NCBI RefSeq assembly: GCF_009730915.1
Contig: NC_052481.1
Span: forward strand, 21,612,461-21,676,460
DNA length: 64,000 bases
From: Dioscorea cayenensis subsp. rotundata
Lineage: Eukaryota; Streptophyta; Magnoliopsida; Dioscoreales; Dioscoreaceae
Reading direction: 5' to 3'
Part shown: one piece after another, positions 62,500-64,000 of the stretch
Layout of the letters: each line of letters opens with the position of its first letter
How positions within the stretch are numbered: position 1 is the first letter of the stretch
Notes under the pieces: generated by a model
What the model saw: the letters and a program-made list of their open reading frames with translations, nothing else
Told to the model about the DNA's origin: nothing
Databases searched by the model: none
Made by a program: the position numbers and the translations under genes

Positions 62500-62690
62500 T
62501 TGAGTTGATTCTTATTTATTCATGAGCTTGATTATATTTTATAAATTTTTTTATTGACATTTTTTTATACATATGAACAAGCAACTAATCTTGATTGATT
62601 AAGGAAAATGACATTAGAAATGATTAGTTTATATAGTTTGGTTTATAACTGATTGTTTAAATTCAATGTCCAAATTGGAAGGTTTTTTAT
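62500..62690 (+). repeat. Dispersed repeat, copy 2 of 3
   Basis: Partner of 60030-60230, in the same orientation. Confidence 0.7.
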
Positions 62691-62884
62691 TTTTTATTTA
62701 TTTTTTTGGACAACAGACAACAAACAAACGCTTTTTACTTAAATGTTTGTATATATTAAAAAAAAAATAAGTACGGAAGTGCATTAATTATGGTAGCTTA
62801 TTGATTTTCTAGAAATTTATTAACTTGGCCAGATGATACATGGAGTAATGAAAGTTCACTACATACACGCTCATAAGACACCAT

Positions 62885-63010
62885 ATGAACAAGCCACCAA
62901 TATGAGTTGATTTATATCTATCTATGAGCTTGATTATTTTAATAACTATATTTATAAATTTTTTGGTTGACATTATATATATATATATGAACAAGCCACT
63001 GGTCTTGACT
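62885..63010 (+). repeat. Dispersed repeat, copy 3 of 3 (partial)
   Basis: Shares 'GAACAAGCCACCAATATGAG', 'ATGAGCTTGATTAT' and the following TTGACAT with copy 2. Confidence 0.65.
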
Positions 63011-63069
63011 GATTTTAAATTCTCTTGCTATATAATCCAGAAGGGGAATAGTGGGAAAATGATATTGTG

Positions 63070-63160
63070 AACAACACTTCCGGTGCGGGTTTTGAACCTG
63101 TATTTGTCCATGCACTGCTAAATGCCTTTTCCATTAAACTAAGCAAGATTTGGCCTAAAT
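63070..63160 (-). mobile_element. tRNA-like SINE head
   Basis: On the minus strand an A-box-like 'TGCTTAGTTTAATGGAAAAG' is followed by a B-box-like 'CAGGTTCAAAACCC' at tRNA spacing. Confidence 0.4.
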
Positions 63161-63174
63161 TAGAGGTTTATCTT

Positions 63175-63176
63175 TA

Positions 63177-63228
<52 letters not shown>

Positions 63229-63229
63229 T
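63175..63229. repeat. (ATT)n microsatellite
   Basis: About 17 ATT repeats. Confidence 0.95.
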
Positions 63230-64000
63230 GTTTCTTTATTTTTATTATTTAAAATTCAACAAATGACTACTAATCTTTTCATTGTTTGGGGTGTTTAATC
63301 GGTAGAAACGTTGCTTGTATACAATTGTATTATGAGTTTTGACAATGCAGAGTTACTTCTTAAAAAAAAAAAGATGCAGAGTTATCAAATCTCAACAATA
63401 GAGATACATCATGTGTCTGGACAAAATATACATGATTAAAATACTCCATCTGTTTTGTTTTGTATTTTTTTTGTTTTGTTTTATTTTTTCGTTTTTTTTT
63501 TTTTTACAATCGACCATAAGCCCATTCTCTTAAGGGTTTATCACGAGAGAGACATATACAAAAATGCATCAGTTACGGTATCTTATCGACCACTTAGAAA
63601 TTATTTAATAGAAAAGCCATCTGCCGTATGAGGTAATGAAAGTTTGTAGCGTTGATACTTTGAAAATTTGTAAAAACCATATTGAACTAATTGAACTAAT
63701 AAGTCTCTCTACCATACAACCCTGAAGAAGAAGAATACGACTTCTTTCAGGAGACCCATAAAAGACCATTTAAACAGTATCATAAATAGGATTTAATTGA
63801 GACACATGGTGAACAATATTATTATAGCATAGTGTGTAAAGTTTTTATTCCGCATTTGTCCACTCATCGTCATGTAACAATTCATTGCACTTCACAGTTA
63901 TTGTTCTCATTGTAAATGTTTACTTTAGCCATTTCAAAAAATAAAAAATAAAAAAATTAATTAGAGTTAAAAAAATTTTATTAAATTGGGGAGGTTAATT

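Larger units (their letters stand above)
61761..64000. other. AT-rich intergenic DNA with repeats, no gene seen
   Basis: Three related segments (about 61800-61900, 62740-62860 and 63555-63650) share 'TGCATTAATTATGGTAGCTT'-like and 'TACATGGAGTAATGAAAG'-like parts. A GC-richer stretch at 62030-62380 has no recognised content. Confidence 0.45.

Overview
This window is nuclear DNA of a flowering plant. The evidence is AT-rich intergenic DNA, genes with many introns, families of leucine-rich-repeat receptor-like proteins (RLPs), plant L1-type LINEs with a zf-RVT C-terminus, short-LTR Copia and solo LTRs, an inserted piece of plastid rps4, and (TA)n microsatellites. I cannot assign a family or species from the sequence alone.

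Layout. (1) 1-19.4 kb is an RLP cluster. It holds the 3' end of RLP-A (+), a decayed plastid rps4 insert, LINE fragments, and a full-length LINE bounded by a 15-bp target duplication (4899-10329). Next come a shortened RLP-B pseudogene (+), a LINE fragment carrying a nested LTR-like insert, and RLP-C (-), which is split by a clean 724-bp solo LTR. (2) 19.4-24.0 kb is the 3' part of a minus-strand Copia element, ending in a gap of exactly 1000 N. (3) 24,988-54,342 is a contig with no RLP. It holds an 8-exon BAH plus TFIIS-type gene (+), a 3-exon chlorophyllase gene (-) convergent with it, two large LINE copies, SINEs, a MITE, and a BSK-type kinase pseudogene with a solo LTR. (4) After a second gap of exactly 1000 N come the leader, primer binding site and 5' LTR of a minus-strand Copia (55,343-56,225). 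(5) 56.2-64 kb holds RLP-D (-), which is nearly identical to RLP-C but has a 1-bp frameshift, then another LINE fragment and repeats.

The two Copia halves have nearly identical LTRs, the same orientation, complementary content (pol plus 3' LTR on one side, leader plus 5' LTR on the other) and outer flanks that match at 5 of 6 bases (ATGACC/ATGACG). The simplest reading is that they are one element. If so, the 29.4-kb contig carrying the BAH and chlorophyllase genes was scaffolded into its middle, and RLP-C and RLP-D are tandem neighbours about 6 kb apart.

The most interesting biological signal is at the LINE 3' ends. Copies across the window end in a small hairpin (GTGG-TTTAT-CCAC or variants), usually preceded by a second hairpin whose sequence drifts while its base pairing is kept. 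tRNA-like SINE copies end in a look-alike (GTGG-CTTGT-CCAC), as expected if they borrow the LINE reverse transcriptase.

Only two host genes look intact: the BAH/TFIIS gene and chlorophyllase. RLP-B, RLP-C and RLP-D are all disrupted as read, and RLP-A runs off the left edge.
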